Assembly (NCBI GenBank): GCA_958510825.1
Contig: OY294045.1
Span: 13,071,916 to 13,135,915, forward strand
DNA: 64,000 nt
Direction: 5' to 3'
DNA from: Brachypterus glaber
Lineage: Eukaryota > Arthropoda > Insecta > Coleoptera > Kateretidae
The translations under genes were made by a program, and so were the position numbers. This document shows, piece after piece, positions 10,506 to 21,000 of this stretch. Under the pieces are notes generated by a model, which was given only the letters and a program-made list of their open reading frames with translations, was not told the origin of the DNA and did not search any database. Numbering within the stretch: the first letter of the stretch is position 1; every line of letters begins with the position of its first letter.

Positions 10506-11677
10506 CACGGTGTATTTGAAATAGGGTCGGAAATTTTAACTGATGATTCTACATCATAAAATATGACAAAAAGTTCCTATAAACATATGTCTAAAAATGC
10601 GTCATAAGGGAGCTACGCCCCTTTGAAAGTGGCTAAAAAAATCGGTTTTTATTTAATAACTCAAGAACCCTTTGAGATATATCAACGAGGTTTTGCACGT
10701 CAACTAATCCTACCAAGGCCCGTTTTTATGTGTTATTTTCATGTACTTATTTCAACCAGGGGTGTGCGAAACGGGGAGGGCTTATCAGTTTTTTGTCCCA
10801 AACTTTTTTCTGTGTAACTTTTTTGCAATTTTATTTTTGAAATATGATTCCTCAGGTCAAAATACATAAAAAAGGTACTCTTATTGTAATACTGTAGGAT
10901 TAACGGTTTTCGAGAAAAATTAATTTGAAGGTGAAATTCTACGCTTCGAGGACGAAAAATTAAATACTAAAATGTTGAAAACCAAAATTTTAATGATGCA
11001 ATGTTATTCTACATCAAAAACTAAGGAAAAAACCTCATATACAGGTACTTCCAAAAATCAATCCTAATGGAGCTATGGTCTCCTAAATATGCACCATTTT
11101 TAAAGCGCTATGGTAGCTTTAAAATCGTTTTTTCGACCTACATGATTGGAAACTTTTTTTCTTAGTTTTTGATGTAGAATAACATTGCATCATTAAAATT
11201 TTGGTTTTCAACATTTTAGTATTTAATTTTTCGTTCTCGAACCGTGGAATTTCACCTTCAAATGAATTTTTCTCGAAAACGGTTAATCCTACAGTATTAC
11301 AAGAGTACCTTTTTTATGGATTATGACCTGAGGAATCATATTTCAAAAATAAAATTGCAAAAAAGTTACACAGAAAAAAGTTTGGGACAAAAAACTGATA
11401 AGCCCCAGCCGTTTCGCACACCCCTGGTTGAAATAAGTACATGAAAATAACACATAAAAACGGGCCTTGGTAGGATTAGTTGACGTGCAAAATCTCGTTG
11501 ATAGATCTCAAAGGGTTCCTGAGTTATTAAATAAAAACCGATTTTTTTAACCACTTTCAAAGGGGCGTAGCTCCCTTATGACGCATTTTTAGACATATGT
11601 TTATAGGAACTTTTTGTCATATTTTATGATGTAGAATCATCAGTTAAAATTTCCGACCCTATTTCAAATACACCGTG
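10506..11677. mobile_element. TA-flanked foldback element, copy D1 (largest, best preserved)
   Basis: A 1172-bp element flanked by TA, with arms of about 570 bp. The left arm opens CACGGTGTATTTGAAATAGG and the right arm closes with its reverse complement. The arms are near-identical over long runs, including GGGAGCTACGCCCCTTTG and TTGAGATATATCAACG on the left. Apparent frames (10623-10817 and 11366-11560) are mirror images of each other and not genes. The high arm identity points to a recent insertion or arm correction. Superfamily by end structure: Tc1/mariner-type MITE. Confidence 0.92.
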
Positions 11678-12030
11678 TATGTTCTTTTGTTTTATTTTTA
11701 CATTAAAATAGTATTCTCTAGATATTGATTCATTTATTAATAGCAGTTGCAGATATTTTTAAAATGATTTATAACTACTCCCATTGTCATAAATTTTCGA
11801 CCTACTAGAATACTATTTTAGTTCTACTATAGTATACGTTTAGGCTTTTAAATAGTTTTACACCTTTACAATAAAAGCACTGACTATTCTTAAAAATTAT
11901 TTTGCTAATTTATAATCTAAAATTTTAATTTGAGAATGACAATAATTATCAAAATATATATTTTTTTAGTAATACCTACTAGATGAAAATGATCTAGTTT
12001 TTTCAAAAATACTAGGAATAGCATAATTTG
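11678..12030. other. non-coding stretch
   Basis: AT-rich, no recognised feature. Confidence 0.5.
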
Positions 12031-12060
12031 CTGCACACGGTAAAAATAAATTACATTAAA

Positions 12061-12220
12061 TTACATAGTCCGTAAATGGTAATATGTTTCCATAGACCGG
12101 AATGGTAAAAATTACATAGTCCATAATGGCAATATTTTGCATAGACCGGAACGGTAAAAATTACATAGTCCAGAATGGTAATATTTTGCATAGACCGGAA
12201 CGCTAAAAATTACATAGTCC
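12061..12220 (+). repeat. ~50-bp tandem repeat, three units
   Basis: Units begin TTACATAGTCC at 12061, 12112, 12161 and a partial at 12210 (periods 51, 49, 49). Each carries AATGGTAATAT or a close variant and TAGACCGGAA. Confidence 0.9.
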
Positions 12221-12686
12221 CGAATGGTTTGGACTTGAAATTTGAAAAAAAATAGTTACTACTTAGAAAATGTTTGTTCCAAATTACAAGTCTCTGTGTC
12301 AAAGCTTTTTTTAAATATCGTAGCGTAAAGTTCATTTGGTTTAATAAACCAAACGATTTGCACCCTTAATACGAGTATAAACTGCTTACATCTTTCTTTA
12401 AAGATCTATTGGTTGATAAAGATCGTAATTTATAATGAACGCAAATTTTAGGCCACAAATAAAGCATTTAAATATCGTACATAAATAATATTTACCTTTT
12501 TTACACTTTTAACACTTTAACCTAGCAGCATGCGTCGCTATCTCTCTAACAACAACAATATTAAACGGTCCGTCTGATGATGCGACGCCTTCTTGGTTAT
12601 CGTCCAAAGCGCACGCGTGTCTTAAAATAATATAGCCCGGCATTGTAAAATCATGTAAAAATATGTAAATCAATGTAAATATATTT

Positions 12687-12953
12687 TTTCACATTATTTT
12701 ACATTCTTTTACATTATTTTACATTCTTTTACATTATTTTACATTCTTTTACATTATTTTACATTCTTTTACATTCTTTTACATTCTTTTACATTCTTTT
12801 ACATTCTTTTACATTCTTTTACATTCTTTTACATTCTTTTACATTCTTTTACATTCTTTTACATTCTTTTACATTCTTTTACATTCGTTTACATTCTTTT
12901 ACATTCTTTTACATTATTTTACATTATTTTACATTATTTTACATTCTTTTACA
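12687..12953 (+). repeat. (ACATTCTTTT)n minisatellite, 10-bp unit, about 26 copies
   Basis: A decamer array with two main alleles, ACATTATTTT and ACATTCTTTT. The A allele sits at both edges and alternates at the left, and the C allele is homogenised in the middle, as expected from expansion of the central units. Confidence 0.97.
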
Positions 12954-13059
12954 TAAATTCATGAATTATGCACAGTCCAGAATAGTAAATTTACTATTCC
13001 GTACTATGTAAATTCATGTATTTTTACATTATTTTACATGCAGTTTTTACAGTGCACTG

Positions 13060-14930
13060 AGTCTTTATTAAAAAACAATGTAGAAAAAAATAGTATTATC
13101 CCCAAAATGATTTGGCGGTGCCAAATTGGCACACACGAAAACATATATATTTAAAGAGAATATTAAAACTCGATGCAGTTTTAAAGTGCTTCCATAATTT
13201 TGATAAATGGAAATGCAAATATGAAATTGTTGGCATAGTTTAGCTGTAAAAGGTAGTTAGTTTTGCGTGTATAAAGTAATAAGGCAAATATATACATCCA
13301 ACAGGAGAGGTCCCAAGCTGTTGAATTAAGTTTAGAACAGAGCGTCTTCTCGCGGATGCTGAATTGTTATATATTTAACACGAAGGACCTCTATTCTAAA
13401 ATTAAACAACCGAGGCCGCGGTTGTTTACTGTAGATTCTCGAGGGTTGTTAGTCTCTGTTCTCACTATCTTTTTGGCATATACTCAATTATTTTTACAGA
13501 ATTAAATAAAATAACCATAGCTGTGAAGTTCCAACGCCATAAAAACCAAAGTTAAAAGAATCCAGAAATCTACTACCTCAGAACAATTAAGTATAAAACA
13601 GGTTCCTAATTTTGTAATATAGGCCTATAGGTCTTTCTGAGTAATTGGATTGAAGTTAAAACAGTTAGGCTAAATTCCTATCAACGATAATATCCTTATT
13701 ATTATATTATATTATATTATATTATAATACCACTCTGACGTTCCATCGCTTAAATCAAAGGGTCAACTTTCATTCGCAGAAAATCGGCTATATTAAAAAA
13801 AAATTGCCTTTATGGACCCCCCTGAATCCAAAAATGTTAATCGTTCTATGCGAAAATCCACCGTTTTTTTTCTATGGCGATTTTTTATATATATTTTTTT
13901 TTAGCAAAAAAACGTTATGGAAATCTGATATCGTTATAAACAACGTATATTTTGCCTATTTGGACCCTCCTGAATTTGGAAATAAATAAAGTGTGTTGTG
14001 ATACAAGTCTGAACCACAAACAAATATATTGTACCTATTCTGATCCTCCTGTTTAAAAATATTAACCTTTTTTTACTTCACCTATTTTATTTCTATCAAA
14101 ATATAGATCAAAAATATACTGCTAAACTAGGTAGAAAATAGCATGATATTTTCGAGTTAATTTAGGTCATAAATAACATGCTATTTTTAACCTTATTTGG
14201 ATTAAAAATAGCATGCTATTCAGGTGCTATTTCAGGTTAATATTTTCGATCTATTATATGTCGAAAATAGCATGTTATTTTGGGTTTCTAAATGGATAAA
14301 AAAATAGGAATAAAAATGCGAGTTATATATATTATTAGGGCTAGTTGTGTGCATTTGGGGACATTTTAAGGATGTTTCTAGACCACTAGTTTCGAGCTAT
14401 TTTGGTTTTCTGGGCAGTGTACATACGGCTGCAAATGGGGATCATTTCTGGTGGAAGAACTCAAATAATAAAGAGGCCTGGATTCCATAGTCACATTTTG
14501 CAGAATTTACGGTGAACACTTAAAGCTTAATGATTCGTCCCAAACAGTACAAATCAGTGCCAAGAGCAGAAACCTGAATCGGAATTGCCACGATTTAACC
14601 ACAGTATTCCCGTTAGTAATTCGTAAGGATATTATAGCCATATCTTACAGTTGAACATATCATGTACAACATGCAAATTACTAATGCGCACAGAAGGAAT
14701 AGAAGAGAAAATTATACAATATGGATTACTGTGCTCTGCCAATTTTCTGAGTTATGAATTTAACCATACAGTATAAATGAAAGAGCGGCTGTTGTATGAT
14801 AAAACATGCTTTACTTACCCACTAGGGTGCACCGAAAAAAAAAGTTGCTAATCGACTATGCGGTAAGTGTAGGGAATTAAATTTGAAATAGACTGGTACA
14901 ATTTTTTTTTTATTAAAAATCTCTAGACCC
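13060..14930. other. non-coding stretch with palindromic motif cluster
   Basis: No gene. Around 13800-14060 the phrase GGACCC[C/T]CCTGAAT and relatives recur three times. At 14136-14275 the palindromic word AATAGCATGCTATT or a variant occurs four times. A short TATTA run sits near 13700. These may be parts of one degenerate element whose ends I cannot locate. Confidence 0.5.
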
Positions 14931-14934
14931 TATA

Positions 14935-15842
14935 CAGGGTGTATTTGAAATAGGGTCTAAATAAATATGTCTAAAAATGCGTCATAAGGGAGCTACGCCC
15001 CTTTGAAATTGACTAAAAAAATCGGTTTTTATTTAATAACTCAGGAACCCTTTGAGATATATTAACGAGGTTTTGCACGTGAATTAATCCTAATAAGGCC
15101 CATCTTTGTATGTAATTTTCACGTACTTATTTAAACCAGGGGTGTACGAAACGGGGGGGCCTTATCAGTTTTTTGTCCCAAACTTTTTTCTGTGTAACTT
15201 TTTTGCAATTTTATTTTTGAAATATGATTCCTCAGGTCAAAATACATAAAAAAGGTACTCTTGTTGTAATACTGTAGGATTAACCGTTTTCGAGAAAAGT
15301 TCATTTGAAGAAACTTTTTTTCTTAGTTTTTGATGTAGAATAACATTGCATCATTAAAATTTTGGTTTTCAACATTTTAGTATTTAATTTTTCGTCCTCG
15401 AACCGTGGAATTTCACCTTCAAATAAATTTTTCTCGAAAACGGTTAATCCTACAGTATTACAACAAGAGTACCTTTTTTATGTATTTTGACCTGGGGAAT
15501 CATATTTCAAAAATAAAATGTCAAAAAAATTACACAGAAAAAAGTTTGGGACAAAAAACTGATAAGCCCCCCCCCGTTTCGCACACCCCTGGTTGAAATA
15601 AGTACATAAAAATAACACATAAAAACGGGCCTTGGTAGGATTAGTTGACGTTCAAAACCTCGTTGATATATCTCAAAGGGTTCCTGAGTTATTAAATAAA
15701 AACCGATTTTTTTAGCCACTTTCAAAGGGGCGTAGCTCCCTTATGATGCATTTTTAGACATATGTTTATAGGAACTTTTTGTCATATTTTATGATGTAGA
15801 ATCATCTGTTTAAATTTCCGACCCTATTTCAAATACACCGTG
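14935..15842. mobile_element. TA-flanked foldback element, copy D2
   Basis: A 908-bp element flanked by TA; it starts CAGGGTGTATTTGAAATAGG and ends CACCGTG. It is the same subfamily as the 10506-11677 element, but the left arm has lost about 70 bp after the first 25 bp and the centre is shorter. Open frames inside are arm mirror images. Confidence 0.9.
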
Positions 15843-15844
15843 TA

Positions 15845-16785
15845 TACATTATTTAAACTATTAACAAGCCGTGAAGATATTTCTGATTAAAGATATTGGT
15901 TATTCTATCTACATTAGCATTACTTACGATCTTCTTATCACTTTCCAGATCCGTTTATTCCATTGTGTGTTTATGTTGCTTGTTATATGTAATTTTTTAC
16001 TACTACTACTATTTTAGTTGTTTTATTTTTATCATCGGCGATTTTAAGTTAATTTCTTACAGTTGCAGTGACATAACTGTCAATTTTATAATTTTGTTTT
16101 TTAAGTGTTACGCGCATATTAATGGTATAAGAAAATAGCGTTACAGGGGTGGTGGGGGTCCAAAATGATCAAAATTTGCGTTACGTAATACTTGTTTATT
16201 ATTGTTGGACCATTGGCGTAGTTGGAGTTATATCGATAACATCTTTATGGGCACCAGAAGTTAACAGCCCTGCAATGCGACGTCCAAGAGAAAACTACAC
16301 ATGAACTCCTTTTCCTAAACACGCTCTTCGTGCATTCAAATATTACTAGACTTTGACAATCACATTTTACAAATATAAATGTATAACAACATGCATTGTA
16401 TCGACTAGTTGGAAGCTTGACAAACTTTCATCAAATAAGTAACTATATAATAGCTATATATTTATAATATTTAATCTAAATGGTATAAAAATATGAAGGT
16501 TAAGTTAAGTAGTAATTACTATATAAATATCTTTAGCGAAATTTTTCCGAAATTTCGTCCCTAAGTCATATTAAGTGGCCTTTTAACGATTTTAAGTTTG
16601 TCTTAAAAATAATAAATAATAATTATAATTATTATTTAGTATATTATAATACTTACATACTTACTACGGATAAGGTGACTTTAAGGATAAGACAAAAAAG
16701 GCCAATGGAACCTATTTATCAGGCCCAAAGCCTACCCGCCAAGTACTACTACTATCGTAGTACTAGCCAGTTTAGCATACATTTC
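15845..16785. other. non-coding stretch with a half MITE
   Basis: Only 16140-16190 is recognisable: GGGTCCAAAATGATCAAAAT followed by GCGTTACGTAATACTTG, a single end of the palindromic MITE family best seen at 55149-55300. No gene otherwise. Confidence 0.55.
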
Positions 16786-16789
16786 TGAC

Positions 16790-17528
16790 ATTATTTTTTC
16801 CCCTGCATTAAAAAAAAATTGAATAACTTTTTTGTTTGTCAATTTTTATTTATTTTTTTACAGGAAATGGATTTTTTTACAAAGGCGTACTCTTTTCACG
16901 AGATTTTTCATTTCCGGCTCTTAACATGTCTGGCTTAAGCTGTTAAATAGTTCTGGGATTGTTGACATATAGCCGATGCTTTAGGTAGCCCCAAAGAAAA
17001 GAGTCTGGTGCTGTCAAATCGGGCGATCCTGAAGGACAATGAAAATCCGAATTTCTCGAAATTATTCGCTCTTCGAAAATTTGCCTTAAAAGCTCCATTG
17101 TGGCTCTGGCCGTATGGGCAGTTGCTCCATCTTGCTGCCATCATGTCTGGCATATTGCTGACACTGCAGGACCCACAAAATTTTCTAGCATTGCGCGATA
17201 TCGGTCTCCGTTCACCGTAACTGTATTGCCATTTTCCTCGCATTACCATTTGGGATGTTACACTGCACCAAACCGTGACCTGAGGGGGTGCAATTCACGT
17301 TGTAAAACGACCCGGGCCATACATGTTAAGAGCCGTCAGGGAATATGTCGGGAAAAGATCCATGCTTGCAAAGTGGAAAATGGACGTTATTTAAAAGACA
17401 TGATTCTTCATACATAGTTTAAAAAAAATCCATTTTCTGTGCACTATAAAAAAAAATGACATTGTAAATTACAAAACAAAAAAGTTATTCAATTTTTAAA
17501 TGGTAAAGCGACTTATGGGCCACCCTTA
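16790..17528 (-). pseudogene. mariner-like transposase relic, DD41D-type spacing
   Basis: A decayed IS630/Tc1/mariner element. Inverted ends share TTGAATAACTTTTTTGTTTG (left near 16818-16842, right near 17470-17493). The right end continues outward to the reading GTGGCCCATAAGTCGC. On the minus strand, translation gives TVWCS (about 17280), then WQQDGATAHTARATMELLRQ (17080-17138), and SPDLTAPDSFLWGYLK shortly after. These are the second and third acidic catalytic blocks of mariner transposases. Counting QDGA to APD gives 41 intervening residues, fitting the DD41D group. In-frame TGA and TAA flank this block, frames shift upstream, and the N-terminal DNA-binding half is missing. Open frames seen in other phases here are shadows. 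Confidence 0.85.
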
Positions 17529-17529
17529 G

Positions 17530-18175
17530 AGACTTAGATCTTATCACGTAAAGTTTCCAAATTACCGCCCGCACTATGGACCAGAGAAAACCTTTTCGCG
17601 GAAAAACTCGCTTTGGTCGTATTTTCGTGAAAACTAGTACCTAGGAATTTTTAAGGCTTATAAAGCCAAATCCATTATTAAAAATTCAAAATTCAGAATT
17701 TTATGAATTTTGATAAAAAAAGGTCAGAGGTTTTTGAGACTGATAAAACCGAATCCAATATTAACAATTAAAAATTTCATATGGTTGATTCTCAACTTCG
17801 TTTTAATTTGACAAAAATGAAAACAAAAATCGAACTGCCATTTTTAATTTGGGAAGATAGTATTAGCACATTAAGGTTTTAAAATAACATAAATCTATAA
17901 AAATTGCTAAGAAACCTTTGTTATAAACAATATTGATTCAAAATAAAAACGTATATGCAAATGGAAGATATTTATTAGCTGTAAATCATCTGCAAAACAG
18001 CTAGTACGATAACAATTTGTATTATACGGTACATTGTTTTCGAATTATTTTCTCTATCAAAGAACAAGGGGTGAGATACGTGCTATTTGAGTAAATGGGT
18101 GTTTTATGACACCTTAAAATTAGTTTTAAGATTTATCATTGAAACCGAATCGATTTCAAACAAATCTGCGGAAAA
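17530..18175. other. non-coding stretch
   Basis: AT-rich, no recognised feature. Confidence 0.5.
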
Positions 18176-18178
18176 TGT

Positions 18179-18682
18179 ATAATAATAATAATAATAATAA
18201 TAATAGTTTATTTGTTCTTAAGAGAATAACAAAATTCTGTGAACACGTCAATGTCGGTATTATAAAAAATATATATATATATATATATAAAATATTATAA
18301 ATTACATGCTAAATACAATTAAAATACAATTGAAAATACAAATACGAAGTATAGTTACAAGAGTAACATTACATTACATTTTAAAAAATATTAAAAATTA
18401 CCTTAAGTTTCCACTGAAATAGTCCTCCAATGAGTACAGGGGATGCTGCATAAAAAATTCCTTTACTTGAGTTTTAAATATGGTAAATTTTGTTGTGTTT
18501 TTTATATGAGTTGGTAGAGACCTATATGTCTTTACCCCCAACCCTTTTCAAAAGCTGCAGTCCTATGCCTAGGATACGCTAGTTCGTTACTATGGCGAGT
18601 TGTCATTCCCAGAGTAAACTGGTTATTTTTCTCAAATAGTATAGAATTTCTCCTTACAAAAAGACTTAATTTGTAAAGGTAT
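18179..18682 (-). pseudogene. LINE ORF2 C-terminal relic with (ATT)n tail
   Basis: Minus-strand reading: FVRRNSILFEKNNQFTLGMT, then TRHSNELAYPRHRTAAFEKG. After a frameshift near 18540 it continues GVKTYRSLPTHIKNTTKFTI, FKTQVKEFFMQHPLYSLEDY. This is the terminal region of non-LTR reverse transcriptase proteins ('tR....l..P......f.ks....g...fNsLP..ik....f...lk.fll'). It ends in (TAA)n at 18179-18206 on the plus strand. The copy is 5'-truncated and the N-side is cut by the element at 18682-19117. The tail type differs from the (AAAT)n LINEs at 5304 and 62325, so it is probably another family. Confidence 0.65.
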
Positions 18683-19117
18683 ACACGGAAAAAAAAATTA
18701 TAGCTAGGAGCGCTATAACACACATACCAAGCAAATTATAATCGCTTATTATATAAATACAAGGCTTTCTCTTACAATTATGGCAGTCAGTGTAAAAATT
18801 TATATGAAATACTTTAATTGTTTAGTAAATAATAAAATATAACAAATAGTATGGCATTTATAGCTTAAATAGATTTAATTATTGTCCGTGCTAATAATTT
18901 TTATAATATAATAAAATTTCTGTAAATTTATAATAGTGCCTGTAATAAATATAATCGTGTCTGTAATATATATATATATAATCGTTTCCAATTTATTTTT
19001 AACATTATTAGTTATTGTGTCCCTTATAATCTATAGCTTAAATCACTATAATTTGCCACTGTTACCAAATATCTTATAATGTATAGCGCAGAGCCCACTA
19101 ATTTCTTTCCGTGTAGC
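18682..19117. mobile_element. small element with ACACGGAAA ends, inserted next to the LINE relic
   Basis: The left end ACACGGAAAAAAAAATTATA (18683) is inverted relative to AATTTCTTTCCGTGTA (19098-19117). Words such as CTTATAAT, ATAATCG and CTATAGC recur inside the element. No coding. Its left end borders LINE coding sequence, so the insertion post-dates that LINE. Boundaries are approximate. Confidence 0.5.
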
Positions 19118-20390
19118 GAATATACGGTCATGATTTTGCAATTTTTAAAGAGTGGCACACAATGCACACAATCAAATCTTTCATTGCAAATGCTTCTTAA
19201 GACTTTTTTTTTGTAACAGTAATAATCTCTCAATCTCTGAGGAACTACCCAAAATATAATTGAGTAGTGGAGACGACTTTGGACAAAAGCGTTATAGAAG
19301 CAAATGAGTGATTCGAAACTAACAGTACCTCTGAGGTTAAATATTGCATAATTTGCGGAACAGTAACTGAAATAATTTAACTGTTAGGATAGATATTTTT
19401 TGAGATGTGAATTTTTTAGTTTCACGAGAATGCGAAAGCAAAATTTGATTTGACATTTTGTCTTGACATTTAATGTCAAGACGACGTGTCAAGACAAAAA
19501 TTTTTATGAATCAAGAAAATAATTAAATTCCAAAAATCAAGAGTTCTAAAAGACAAGGTAGAATTAACAAATTGCCAGTTAAGGTGGTCTTGGGATACCA
19601 CCATAGACCATCTCAATTTCAAAGTTTTGCATAAAATAAAAAATGTCTAAGAATATTAATAATTTTTTTATTTTTTTTTAGATTGTTTTTAATTTTTTTA
19701 AATTATTAAAATAAATAAATATCCGTGATTTAACGTATTATCATTTTGCGGTTCAGGGGGCAAGATAAAAATTGACAGAAACTTGAAATAAAACAAAATA
19801 GGTTATATATCATTAATTTATAACAACTTAAGTTATTTTAGCAAAATAATCATAATTTTATACAGGGTGTACAAAAAAAACAGGAGTTGGCTGGCAGCAA
19901 CTGTTGGCAGACCCTTTAAATCTAAAAAAACTTATAGACCTTAAATCGATCAAAAACCTCTTATCCACTCCCCACACCTGTAAAAAAAACGAAAAATATA
20001 ATTGTTTAAAATATAGGGTCTAGTGGGGTAATATGAACCATGATGGGGGTTATTTTAGCTTGTGGACTTTCTGCGACGTATTCTGCTATCAGGCCCCTAT
20101 GTGTCGCAGAAATTAACGACATTAAAAAAAGAATACTTAATTGATACTTGCTTTGTCGACTATGTGGTTAAATGTAAGAATCAAGCTCAGATGAAAGTCA
20201 ACTTTAGAAATCTGGCTAGATCGGGTCCCGAAATTATAAAATGGAAAATTAAAAATGCACGCCCGTGTGTAAAATCTAGTAAAATAAACAAATTAAGTTT
20301 ATAGCGTACTTATTTAAAAAAATATGGTAAACTCAAAAACGTAACTAAAGGACAAACCCACAAAGAGTAAATAAAAGTAGTAAAAGCAAC
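19118..20390. other. non-coding stretch with a half element
   Basis: At 19445-19500 there is a palindromic TTGACATTTAATGTCAA-like block. At 19861 a single end (TA|CAGGGTGTACAAAAAAAAC) of a TA-flanked element is seen without its partner. The 80-codon frame at 20062-20304 has no recognised motif. Confidence 0.45.
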
Positions 20391-20393
20391 TTT

Positions 20394-20625
20394 TCATAAA
20401 GAATATGATGATGGTAAAGTTTTTCTTAACTCTTTTCTCGTTTGTTTAAAAATACAATATATCCATTCCAGAGTAGAAAATAGTCCCCGGGTTAGCAATA
20501 TAGCAAGGTAGACAATTTTGAGAGCGTTTACGCGAATTACCATAGACCAGTTCTTATGAAGAGCGTCGGCGTCGGCAAGAATGCGAACAAAACCCGTAAA
20601 AAGGATGACGATAACCAACAAAGAA
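20394..20625 (-). CDS. possible exon of an unrecognised membrane protein
   Basis: Minus-strand frame of about 76 codons with two hydrophobic stretches (around LLVIVILFTGFVRIL and IVYLAILLTRGLFSTLEWIY), a basic tail (KQTRKELRKTLP) and a stop at 20394. Codon usage is more balanced than in the surrounding AT-rich frames. Just upstream an acceptor-like TTGTAAATTAG precedes the frame, so a last exon starting near 20625 would be possible. Two helices and a basic tail are compatible with many proteins, including insect 7-TM chemoreceptors, but no signature motif is present. It may equally be chance. Confidence 0.2.
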
Positions 20626-20810
20626 CTAATTTACAAAATCTGGAAAAATTAACTATAACACCATTTAATTTCAGCCTTTGTTTCTGCACAGTTCTGGAAT
20701 TTTTTTATTATTGAATCCAGACCACCTACTACAAAAAATAAATAAAAATCTACCTATTATTTAATTTTTTTTAATTTCAAAAAAGCTTTTGATAGTATAC
20801 CGGGTGTTTC

Positions 20811-21000
20811 AAGAATGTGCTTCACCCCCCTTAACTTTTTTTGGTTAGGATCTTAAAATTTGCAGAAACTATATTATGTATACTTTAAGATTTTTTGACA
20901 TAGTTAGAATTTTTTTTGCACTTCCGGTTTCTCCAGAAATGGATCGAACTTTCGATTTTTAAATAAAACAGCCTGTATATTTTCACATATTTTGATTCAG
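20811..21000 (+). mobile_element. single-ended element fragment (CCGGGTGTTTCAAGA start)
   Basis: Starts CCGGGTGTTTCAAGAATG after TA, contains GCACTTCCGGTTTCTCC and AACTTTCGATTTTTAAATAA, and reaches AGCCTGTATATTTT. The same phrases occur in the arms of the foldback at 56326-57345, so this is a fragment of that group. Confidence 0.5.

Larger units (their letters stand above)
12036..13054. mobile_element. 1-kb element G with CAC[G/T]GTAAAAA ends and internal arrays
   Basis: The left end CACGGTAAAAA (12036) is inverted relative to TTTTTACAGTG (ending 13054). Inside the left end lie three ~50-bp tandem units carrying TTACATAGTCC and GACCGGAA[T/C]GGTAA. A 10-bp minisatellite occupies 12687-12953. 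Near the right end a palindromic block CAGTCCAGAATAGTAAA / TTTACTATTCCG restates the same terminal words. A GC-richer middle part (12520-12640) shows no gene. It is a non-autonomous DNA element of unknown superfamily; target duplication is not clear. Confidence 0.7.

Noticed and set aside
10623..11560. 64-66-codon frames resembling each other on opposite strands
   Set aside because: They are the same foldback arm read in mirror orientation and recur at 15507-15725; no protein family is recognised.
17100..17417. 105-codon plus-strand frame ending YLKDMILHT
   Set aside because: The end looks like a mariner C-terminus by chance, but the catalytic blocks lie on the minus strand of the same DNA, so this frame is a shadow.
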